From Candidatus Kaiserbacteria bacterium (GTDB lineage Bacteria; Patescibacteriota; Minisyncoccia; Phycocordibacterales; JABAAK01): 6,346 nt of DNA. The stretch covers positions 1 to 6,346 of the forward strand of contig JABABE010000077.1 in the NCBI GenBank assembly GCA_014238395.1. Direction: 5' to 3'. A program made the position numbers and the translations under genes. Shown here in pieces: positions 1 through 6,091 of this stretch; position 1 is the first letter of the stretch, and each line of letters opens with the position of its first letter. The notes beneath the pieces are model-generated. The model was not told the DNA's origin. It did not search any database and saw only the letters and a list, made by a program, of their open reading frames with translations.

Positions 1-746
1 AAAAGCAAGTCTTGTTTCCTTGCGACTCCTGTTATATCATCAGTGTTGTTTCCATATGCTATTAATCTCGAATGTGGTGTCTTTTCTAGAAAAGAAATCT
101 TATCTTTGATAAGGTCTTTTTCGTATAAAGCAGTGATAACATTTTTAGGTGTCATTATTTGTGATGCAATTATTTTATCCAATTTAAAAACATTCTCTAC
201 TGTTTTATATTCGTGGTCATCTAAGACACCTCCTTCTCTACTCTCCGCAGCTAAAAACAATATTTCTTCTTGTGAACTAAAGCTTTTTGGTGATTTGTGT
301 ATTTTTTTTGTTATTAAAATAATTACCTTAAGAAATGGGGAAAAGATTTGAACCAGTATCTTAATTGGAGTAGAAAGTGAATGTGCCACTTTTTCTGAAA
401 AAGAAACACCTATTCCTTTAGGAATTATTTCTCCGATCAATATGATTCCAACTGTGATAAAACCAGACAAAAGACCAATACCTAGACTATTAAAAAGTTG
501 TGCAGAGATAATACAAACAAATATGCTACCGAGAATATTTATCAAATTATTTAAAACAACTATAACAACTATGGTCTTATCAATATTTTTTTTCAACCAT
601 AATAAATTTTTTGCACCCGCAACATTGTTTTTTACATTTGTTTCTATTCGGCTATCAGAGATTGCAAACAATGAACTCTCTGTCAAAGAAAAAAATGCAG
701 ATCCAATTAAAATAAATATAATAAGCAGTATTAAGAAAATGATCAT
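1..746 (-). CDS. CNNM/CorC-family membrane protein (DUF21 domain plus start of CBS domain), C-terminus cut by window edge
   Basis: The reading frame starts at ATG 746-744 and stays open for 248 codons to the left edge. An in-frame TAA lies two codons upstream, so this is the first possible Met. The family (CNNM/CorB/CorC, Pfam DUF21) comprises integral membrane proteins linked to magnesium or other cation transport. Visible marks are a first helix at residues 2-20 running into FFSLTESSLFAISDSRIE (18-35); LNNLINI (65-71); a hydrophobic stretch at 89-107 ending in the family's GEIIPKG (105-111), with Glu106; and a further hydrophobic segment at 128-147. A cytosolic part follows, with SSQEEILFLAAESREGGVLD (157-176) and the pre-CBS motif IMTPKNV (197-203). 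The first CBS domain runs off the window. No Shine-Dalgarno sequence precedes the ATG. The gene lies 65 bp after uvrC and probably has its own promoter. The family call is firm. The ion transported, or a haemolysin-like role as in some old annotations, cannot be decided. Confidence 0.93.
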   Translation of the reverse strand, partial: MIIFLILLIIFILIGSAFFSLTESSLFAISDSRIETNVKNNVAGAKNLLWLKKNIDKTIVVIVVLNNLINILGSIFVCIISAQLFNSLGIGLLSGFITVGIILIGEIIPKGIGVSFSEKVAHSLSTPIKILVQIFSPFLKVIILITKKIHKSPKSFSSQEEILFLAAESREGGVLDDHEYKTVENVFKLDKIIASQIMTPKNVITALYEKDLIKDKISFLEKTPHSRLIAYGNNTDDITGVARKQDLL

Positions 747-778
747 TTTTTATTTAAAATAGTTTTTGAAAATACCAT
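743..778 (-). CDS. Candidate 11-codon leader ORF coupled to the CNNM gene
   Basis: ATG at 778-776 opens a short frame, MVFSKTILNKK, ending in TGA at 745-743. That stop overlaps the ATG of the CNNM gene (746-744) in an ATGA arrangement, the same geometry as the uppP/uvrC junction. The ATG is the first one after the predicted promoter, about 10 nt from the expected transcript start, so ribosomes could enter here and re-initiate at the CNNM start. The peptide has no obvious attenuation run of one amino acid. It may be a chance ORF: only the position and overlap support it. Confidence 0.35.
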   Translation of the reverse strand: MVFSKTILNKK

Positions 779-794
779 GCTCTTTATTAACAAT

Positions 795-823
795 ATTATA
801 TCACAACCAAATTAAGATCTTAA
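795..823 (-). promoter_or_regulatory. Predicted promoter of the CNNM gene with extended -10
   Basis: On the minus strand TGATATAAT (803-795) is a perfect extended -10 element. A weaker -35, TTAAGA (823-818, four of six matches to TTGACA), lies 17 nt upstream of the TATAAT. The expected start of transcription is near 788, giving about 42 nt of leader before the CNNM ATG, which contains the short ORF at 778-743. The -35 lies inside the 3' end of uvrC and inside an 18-bp palindrome. The assignment is by consensus only. Confidence 0.6.
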
Positions 824-826
824 TTT
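809..826. repeat. 18-bp perfect palindrome, possible operator
   Basis: AAATTAAGATCTTAATTT is identical to its reverse complement. It covers the uvrC stop codon (812-814) and the predicted -35 of the CNNM promoter (818-823). No T-run follows it on the minus strand and it has no loop, so it does not look like an intrinsic terminator. An operator for a dimeric repressor is possible. It is A+T-rich, so chance remains a fair explanation. Confidence 0.4.
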
Positions 827-2038
827 TCTACTCTTCTTTTTATGACTTGCTAACGAAAATCTGTGAGATTCGACATTTACTGATAATATATTATCTTCCA
901 AATCCCCAAATAATTTACTACCAAGTATTTCACGAGCATTGTGTTTTATGTCTTTTACGACTGAAACCGCTGGAATAGAATAACCTTCTTTCTTTACAAC
1001 ATCTTTTGTTATTTTTATGTGTGTTTTTCCACCGTCAACAACTATTAGATTAGGCAGTTGCCATTCTGTGTGTTTCAGTCTCCTCTTCAGAATCTCTTTC
1101 ATGGAACTGATGTCATCCCCAGCCGATGAGGCTTTTATATTGAATACCCTGTAATCTTTTTTTTTAAAAATTCCATCCTCGAACACAACCATAACGCCGA
1201 CAGCATTTTTACCAAAAGTGTGTGATACATCATATCCCTCTATTCTAAAAAATGATCTTGCTCCCTCAACGATTTGTTTTTTTATCAAGGTGATGTCATT
1301 TATGTGTTCTAGCAGGTATATCTTTGTTTTTATTTTTTGAGCATCTTCAAATTCTTTTTTTTTAGCGTGGTTATGCATTTCTTTGAATAATTTTTCAATT
1401 AACCTTTCCTTCTTTCCTTCGAAAAACATTACTATTTCCTTGATAGTTTTTTTATATTCTTTTTGGTTCATTTTGTTTCCACAAATTCCAGGACATAATC
1501 CAAGCTCCCAATTAAAGCAAGGTTTGGTTTTTTTATCTTTATTATATACTCTGCATTTATCCCTAAATGGAAAAATTTTTCTCGTTATCTTCAATACTTC
1601 TTTAAGAATGTTGTTATTTGCAAATGGACCAAACTGATAAGAGATGTCAGATTTTTTTTGTATTTTCACTATTTCCCTTCCTCTCATTGACAAAACTTTT
1701 GGAAATTTTTCATTTGTAATAACAACAAATGAAAAACTTTTATCGTCTTTTTCTTTTGTATTATAAACCGGTTTGTGTTTTTTTATTAAATGAGCTTCAA
1801 GTATTATTGCATCAAGGACTGTTTTTGTTTGTGTAGTTTTAATACTTGTAGCCTTAGTCACAGCTTCTTGCACAAGTGGGCCTCGTTCTTTTATTAGATT
1901 TGATGAGAAATAGCTTTTTATCCGATCTTTTAGAACGGTAGCTCTACCTATATATAAAATCTTTTTATTTGAGGCACAAAACATGTATATACCAGGCTTT
2001 TCAGGTATTTTATATTTTTTTAAATCTGTCTTTTTCAT
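812..2038 (-). CDS. uvrC: UvrC, excinuclease ABC nuclease subunit, compact form
   Basis: UvrC makes the two incisions around a lesion after UvrA and UvrB have loaded. The N-terminal GIY-YIG nuclease is intact: GIY 16-18, YIG 29-31, Arg39, Tyr43, Glu81 in LEAHLIKKHKPVYN, and Asn93. Cys162, 174, 182 and 186 have the 12-8-4 spacing of the known iron-sulfur cluster site. A UVR motif for UvrB contact spans about 217-246. The RNase H-like nuclease for the second cut keeps Asp270 (YDVSH), Asp295, Asp335 (VVDGG) and His392 (ESHRF). The protein has 408 residues against about 560-610 for the family. The roughly 120-130 residues usually found between UVR and the RNase H part are missing, and the chain stops at SHKKKSRKLRS, before the helix-hairpin-helix region. 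Codons beyond the stop do not encode that region, so the ending is not a fresh nonsense mutation. The ATG overlaps the uppP stop (ATGA). Confidence 0.95.
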   Translation of the reverse strand: MKKTDLKKYKIPEKPGIYMFCASNKKILYIGRATVLKDRIKSYFSSNLIKERGPLVQEAVTKATSIKTTQTKTVLDAIILEAHLIKKHKPVYNTKEKDDKSFSFVVITNEKFPKVLSMRGREIVKIQKKSDISYQFGPFANNNILKEVLKITRKIFPFRDKCRVYNKDKKTKPCFNWELGLCPGICGNKMNQKEYKKTIKEIVMFFEGKKERLIEKLFKEMHNHAKKKEFEDAQKIKTKIYLLEHINDITLIKKQIVEGARSFFRIEGYDVSHTFGKNAVGVMVVFEDGIFKKKDYRVFNIKASSAGDDISSMKEILKRRLKHTEWQLPNLIVVDGGKTHIKITKDVVKKEGYSIPAVSVVKDIKHNAREILGSKLFGDLEDNILSVNVESHRFSLASHKKKSRKLRS

Positions 2039-2832
2039 ATAAATATAAATACAGATATTGCAATAGCAAATGACATTATTGCAAAAATATTCATACCTAT
2101 TTTGTTAAGACTTTTTTCTAATAACCATATCGAAACCAAACTAGAAAAAAAAGATGTAAAAAATATAGATATGAGTAGTGAAATTTCAATTTCGTAAAAC
2201 AAAAAACTGTCAATAATAGACAGAACACCTGCACCGAAAAGTGTTGGTATAGACAAAAGTAAAGAAAATTGAATAGCAGTTTGTTTATCAAAACCCATTA
2301 ACAAAGTGGATATTGTTGTAGTAGACATTCGAGATATGCCTGGGATAATTGCAAAACATTGACTTATCCCGGTAATCAATGCATTAGTCTTTCCAAATTG
2401 TTTATTTTTTTTTGTATCTTTGCACTTGCAGTGTATTAAAAAAAGTATAAATCCATTCAAAATAAGCATACTTGCAATAAGATCAGTATTCGACAAAATT
2501 GATTCTATTGCCCCACGTATCGGCAAAAGGAAAAACAAAGGTATTGTAGCTATTGCAATAAGAATAAATAATTTTATTCCTAAAGGAAGAGATGTTGTCT
2601 GATTTTTTGGTATGTTTTTGAAAAACACTACTTTATAAAGTGTTTTTCTAGTCCACCATACGACAGCAGCAAGAGATCCGAAATGAATCACTGCATAAAA
2701 AGTTAAGTTGTTTAAATATTCAAAGGAAAGCAAGTTTCCTATTATCGCAACCTGTCCAGAAGAGCTGATTGGTATAAATTCAAAAAACCCTTGTAAAATT
2801 GATAAAAATATTGCTGTGATTAAAGTATCCAT
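2035..2832 (-). CDS. uppP: Undecaprenyl-diphosphate phosphatase family protein (UppP/BacA), divergent active site
   Basis: UppP is a polytopic membrane enzyme that dephosphorylates undecaprenyl diphosphate to recycle the lipid carrier of cell-wall synthesis; overexpression gives bacitracin resistance. Family marks are QGFFEFIPISSSGQ (14-27), AVIHFGSLAAVVWWTRK (47-63) and the second signature PGISRMSTTT (164-173) after ALITGISQCFAII, followed by SLLLSIPTLFGAG (190-202). The length of 265 residues is normal and the protein is hydrophobic throughout, consistent with about eight membrane segments. Glu18, Ser167, Arg168 and Thr172 match conserved residues. However, the positions of E. coli Glu17 and His30 are Gln14 and Gln27 here, and the usual SRSG is SRMS. 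The enzyme may therefore have altered activity or substrate. The gene starts 9 bp after uvrA, without a Shine-Dalgarno sequence, and overlaps uvrC by 4 bp. The family is certain; catalytic competence is not. Confidence 0.9.
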   Translation of the reverse strand: MDTLITAIFLSILQGFFEFIPISSSGQVAIIGNLLSFEYLNNLTFYAVIHFGSLAAVVWWTRKTLYKVVFFKNIPKNQTTSLPLGIKLFILIAIATIPLFFLLPIRGAIESILSNTDLIASMLILNGFILFLIHCKCKDTKKNKQFGKTNALITGISQCFAIIPGISRMSTTTISTLLMGFDKQTAIQFSLLLSIPTLFGAGVLSIIDSFLFYEIEISLLISIFFTSFFSSLVSIWLLEKSLNKIGMNIFAIMSFAIAISVFIFI

Positions 2833-2840
2833 TTATTAAT

Positions 2841-2846
2841 ATTATA
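2841..2846 (-). promoter_or_regulatory. Perfect -10 hexamer just before uppP
   Basis: TATAAT at 2846-2841 overlaps the last codon and stop of uvrA and is followed by 8 nt and the uppP ATG. Transcription from it would begin within about two bases of the start codon. No good -35 is visible at 16-18 nt, so uppP may also be read through from uvrA. The call rests on the match and on the same spacing seen before uvrA and the upstream membrane gene. Confidence 0.45.
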
Positions 2847-5460
2847 TATGCTTTTCCTTCTTCAATGTTTTTTTTATAAATTTTCCCGTATGTGATTCTT
2901 TGTTACATGCAATCTGCTCTGGTGTACCAGAGCACACAACCTTACCGCCCCCATCACCTCCCTCTGGACCTACATCTACAACATAGTCAGAAGATTTTAT
3001 TATATCCATATTGTGTTCTATTACAATTACACTATTTTCTCTATCAACTAATTTATTTAATATTTCTATTAATTTCCTAACATCTTCATAATGCAGCCCA
3101 ACAGTTGGCTCGTCCAATAGGTATACAGTTTTTGTTGTATTTTTTCTATACAATTCTGAAGAGATTTTAACTCTTTGCGCTTCCCCGCCAGAAAGTGTTG
3201 TGGACGGTTGTCCCAGAGTTATGTAGCCTAATCCGACATCTTCTAATGTTTTTATACGATCATATATGTTAGGTATGTCTTTGAAAAATTTCACTGCATC
3301 TTCTACGGACATTGATAAAATATCATATATATTTTTCTTTTTATATTTTATGCCCAGCACCTCTTTGTTATATCTCTTACCTTTGCACAAATCACAAGTT
3401 ACGTATACAGTTGGTAAAAAATGCATTTCAACAGCAATCACACCATTTCCTTCACATTGCTCACATCTCCCTCCTGCTACATTAAAAGAAAATCTACCTG
3501 CTTTCCAACCTCTGTATCGTGTCTCCTCTAAATTAGCGAACAGATTTCTTATATGTATAAAAGCTCCAACATATGTAGCTGGAGTAGACCTGGGTGTTCT
3601 TCCTATCGGTGATTGATCTATCAAAACAACGCGCCCAATATTTTCATATCCATCAAATTCATCAACATTTGTGTTTTCCTTTGTTTTATAATGACGATCT
3701 ACTTTGTCTCTTATATTTTTATACAAAACATCGTAAAGCAATGTTGATTTACCAGATCCTGAGACCCCAGAAATGGTAAGAAATTTACCAAGAGGTATGT
3801 CAATGCTTAAGTTTTTAATGTTATTTATATTTATACCTTTAAATTTTAATTTTCCTATATTTTTATCCCTTCTTTTTTTAGGAATTCTAATTTTTGTTTC
3901 ACCACGAAGATAAGATAATGTTAACGAATTGTTTGTATTTACCTTCTTTTCAAGTAGCGGTTTCAAGTAATCAGAACACACAATACTACCTCCGTGCACA
4001 CCCGCTCCGTGTCCCACGTCTACAATATAATCAGAAGAAAATATAGTATCTTCATCATGCTCTACGACGATTATAGTGTTGCCTAATGATTTTAGTTTTA
4101 GAAGTGTATTTATAAGTTTTAAATTATCTCGTTGATGTAACCCAATGGTAGGCTCATCTAGCACATACAACGCTCCGACAAGCCCAGATCCTAACTGAGA
4201 TGCCAATCTTATCCTCTGTGCCTCACCGCCAGAAAGTGTATTTGCTCTTCTATCTAACGTTAAATATTCGAGTCCTACATCAAGCATAAAACATAATCTG
4301 TTTGTAATTTCTTTAATTAAATCTGTTGCAATCTCTTGTTCATTTTTTGTTAATTCTAAATCCATAAAAAATTCAAGACAATCTCTTATATTCATTGAAA
4401 TTATATCTATAATATTTTTCTTTTCTTTTGTTTTTTTGTTTAAAAGAAATACATGAAGTGACTCTTTTCTTAGTCTACTTCCATGACATACTGTACAAAC
4501 ATCGTTTAAAAATACATCAACAACGCCAAGTCCGTTGCATTCTTCACATGCTCCATATGGTGAGTTAAATGAAAATAACCTCGGTTCAACTTCAGGAAAT
4601 GAAAATCCGTCATATGGGCAAAAAAACTTAGAGGATATTAGTTGTGTTTTTTTGTCAGGATATTCTACATTTATTAAACCATTTGATTCATCTAATGCCC
4701 TTTCAACCGTCTCTAAAAGCCTGTCAAAAAATATTTTTTTATTTTTTTTGTATTCTGATATATAAAACTCATCAATCAAAACCTCTATTGTGTGTTTTTT
4801 GTTTTTACTCAGTGTAATTTTATTTCTTAAACTGTGCACCTTTCCATCAACTTTCACAGTTTCATAACCGCGGCTAAGCATATCATAAAGCAATTGATAA
4901 TATTCACCCTTTCTTCCGAAGACAAGTGGTGAATATATTTTTAACTTTCTTTTGTTTAAAGTAATTCCATTAATTTTTGTAGATTCAGTAAGATACTTGT
5001 TTGATTTTAAAAATTTTATTATACTTGTTGCTATTTCTTCTTTTGAATGTTTGGAGATATTTCTACCACATTTTACACATACGACGATGCCCACACGAGA
5101 GAACAAAACCCTCAAATAATCATAAATTTCAGTTATTGTTGCAACAGTTGACCTTGGGTTGTTTGACCTACTCTTTTGGTCTATTGAGATAGCTGGGGAC
5201 AGTCCTGTGATCTCGTCGACCACTGGTTTTTGCATTTGCCTTAGAAACTGTCTTGCATAAGCAGATAATGATTCTATATATCTTCTTTGACCTTCTGCAA
5301 AAATAGTATCAAAAGCAAGTGATGATTTTCCAGATCCAGATAATCCTGTGATAGCAGTCATTTCCCCTCTTGGTATGGATACATTTATATTTTTTAAGTT
5401 GTGTGTCCTTGCACCTTTTATGTTTATCCATTTATTATTTTTGTTAGATTTTTGTTCCAT
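2842..5460 (-). CDS. uvrA: UvrA, excinuclease ABC ATPase subunit, lacking the insertion domain
   Basis: UvrA is the dimeric damage-sensing ATPase that hands DNA to UvrB. Both ABC modules are complete. Module I has Walker A GLSGSGKSS (39-47), signature LSGGEAQR (409-416), Walker B LYVLDEPTIGLH (431-442) and His468. Module II has Walker A GVSGSGKST (565-573), signature LSGGEAQR (756-763), LLDEPTVGLH (781-790) and His816. The UvrB-binding domain is present at about 132-258, with SPLVFGRKGEYY (177-188). The C-terminal zinc module has Cys666, 669, 689 and 692. In the first half, Cys128/131, Cys305/308 and Cys322/325 are kept, but the pair at 281/284 is Cys-Asp. Only 13 residues separate Cys308 from Cys322; the usual insertion domain of about 110 residues lies there, so the protein is 872 rather than about 940 residues. 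The start matches the family N-terminus. No Shine-Dalgarno sequence is present; a TATAAT lies 6 nt before the ATG. Confidence 0.97.
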   Translation of the reverse strand: MEQKSNKNNKWINIKGARTHNLKNINVSIPRGEMTAITGLSGSGKSSLAFDTIFAEGQRRYIESLSAYARQFLRQMQKPVVDEITGLSPAISIDQKSRSNNPRSTVATITEIYDYLRVLFSRVGIVVCVKCGRNISKHSKEEIATSIIKFLKSNKYLTESTKINGITLNKRKLKIYSPLVFGRKGEYYQLLYDMLSRGYETVKVDGKVHSLRNKITLSKNKKHTIEVLIDEFYISEYKKNKKIFFDRLLETVERALDESNGLINVEYPDKKTQLISSKFFCPYDGFSFPEVEPRLFSFNSPYGACEECNGLGVVDVFLNDVCTVCHGSRLRKESLHVFLLNKKTKEKKNIIDIISMNIRDCLEFFMDLELTKNEQEIATDLIKEITNRLCFMLDVGLEYLTLDRRANTLSGGEAQRIRLASQLGSGLVGALYVLDEPTIGLHQRDNLKLINTLLKLKSLGNTIIVVEHDEDTIFSSDYIVDVGHGAGVHGGSIVCSDYLKPLLEKKVNTNNSLTLSYLRGETKIRIPKKRRDKNIGKLKFKGININNIKNLSIDIPLGKFLTISGVSGSGKSTLLYDVLYKNIRDKVDRHYKTKENTNVDEFDGYENIGRVVLIDQSPIGRTPRSTPATYVGAFIHIRNLFANLEETRYRGWKAGRFSFNVAGGRCEQCEGNGVIAVEMHFLPTVYVTCDLCKGKRYNKEVLGIKYKKKNIYDILSMSVEDAVKFFKDIPNIYDRIKTLEDVGLGYITLGQPSTTLSGGEAQRVKISSELYRKNTTKTVYLLDEPTVGLHYEDVRKLIEILNKLVDRENSVIVIEHNMDIIKSSDYVVDVGPEGGDGGGKVVCSGTPEQIACNKESHTGKFIKKTLKKEKHI

Positions 5461-5466
5461 AAATCA

Positions 5467-5494
5467 ATTATAATTTTAAAACACCATGATACAA
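5467..5494 (-). promoter_or_regulatory. Predicted uvrA promoter giving a leaderless transcript
   Basis: TATAAT (5472-5467) is a perfect -10, with TTGTAT (5494-5489) as a weak -35 at a 16-nt spacing. Only six bases (TGATTT) separate the -10 from the uvrA ATG, so a standard start site would fall on the A of the ATG. An alternative pair, TTGTTT and TATCAT, lies farther upstream in the same 63-bp gap and would give a short leader. I see no clear SOS (LexA) box. Confidence 0.55.
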
Positions 5495-5523
5495 GAAAGC
5501 ATTCCTACAAAACAAATTGGTGT

Positions 5524-6054
5524 CTACAAGTCGCCACGCCCCGACTCTTCCTTTTTTATAGTGTCTGAAACCCATACACAAAATTTCTGATCATATTTTA
5601 ATTCATCTTTTTCACAAAAGATGTCAACAGATACAAATAAAGTTGATAAATATAGCAGCACAAAGAGAAAAATTAACAAGAGAAAATAAGAAATTTGAAA
5701 AATCCATTTAATGTAACCAAACATATATATAAACAGAAAAGCAACCATACTAAAAGCCAAAAGTGAATATAAAAAATATACATGTGAACTTTTTTGTAAC
5801 AGATCAAGTATAGGACCAAAAGCTATTGGTGCTAAAGCAGCAAAAACAAATATTGTGGTTATCTTGTCCTTAAATGTTTGTTCTGTTATGTCTGTAACAA
5901 ACAATATGAAAGCCGGAAACACTAATACAAACAAAAGTGTAAAAACATGTCCAAGACTGTAAAATGAGTCATAAAAAAGCACTATATAAACTGAAGCCAA
6001 AACAGTAATTAATAAAATCAAGCTTTTAAATGAAAAGATGTTCTTTTTAAACAT
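5524..6054 (-). CDS. Five-helix integral membrane protein of unknown function
   Basis: I do not recognise this 176-residue protein. Five hydrophobic segments are visible at about 11-28, 35-54, 65-86, 92-114 and 119-142. Lysines sit at the N-terminus (3-4), in the loop after helix 2 (62, 64) and in the loop after helix 4 (116). By the positive-inside rule this puts the N-terminus in the cytoplasm and the 34-residue tail outside. That tail carries Cys147 and Cys159, which could form a disulfide, and ends in the charged stretch IKKEESGRGDL. Conserved-looking polar residues within the helices are few, so no enzyme class is suggested. The ATG at 6054 is 31 bp after the preceding gene. It has no Shine-Dalgarno sequence, but a TATAAT lies 8 nt upstream. 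uvrA follows 63 bp downstream. Coding status is likely from the length, hydrophobic pattern and promoter position. Confidence 0.75.
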   Translation of the reverse strand: MFKKNIFSFKSLILLITVLASVYIVLFYDSFYSLGHVFTLLFVLVFPAFILFVTDITEQTFKDKITTIFVFAALAPIAFGPILDLLQKSSHVYFLYSLLAFSMVAFLFIYMFGYIKWIFQISYFLLLIFLFVLLYLSTLFVSVDIFCEKDELKYDQKFCVWVSDTIKKEESGRGDL

Positions 6055-6062
6055 ATTTATAT

Positions 6063-6091
6063 ATTATACATCTTACATGCATAAATTAAAA
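6063..6091 (-). promoter_or_regulatory. Predicted promoter of the five-helix membrane protein gene
   Basis: TATAAT (6068-6063) is a perfect -10 ending 8 nt before the ATG at 6054, so the transcript would have a leader of about two bases. The hexamer 17 nt upstream, TTTTAA (6091-6086), is a poor -35 and overlaps the stop codon of the preceding gene. The -10 is the main support. Confidence 0.5.

Noticed and set aside
43..762. Two plus-strand ORFs of 102 and 106 codons
   Set aside because: They are antisense to the CNNM/CorC gene, whose minus-strand frame gives clear family motifs (FFSLTESSL, GEIIPKG, MTPKNV) across the whole region. The plus-strand translations show no family pattern.
747..812. 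uvrC truncated by a recent frameshift or nonsense mutation
   Set aside because: Translation past the TAA gives no helix-hairpin-helix sequence, and a promoter and the next gene follow at once. The short form is therefore the real gene end.
2035..2038. Alternative genetic code with TGA read as Gly or Trp
   Set aside because: TGA ends uppP at normal family length in an ATGA overlap with uvrC, and no recognised gene contains an in-frame TGA.
1383..4765. Several plus-strand ORFs of 60-116 codons inside uvrC, uppP and uvrA
   Set aside because: All lie opposite well-conserved parts of recognised genes and look like shadow frames in A+T-rich sequence.
5481..5523. Inverted repeat ACACCA/TGGTGT in the gap before uvrA as an intrinsic terminator
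   Set aside because: The stem is only 6 bp with a loop of about 31 nt, and only a short T-run follows. It is too weak to call.
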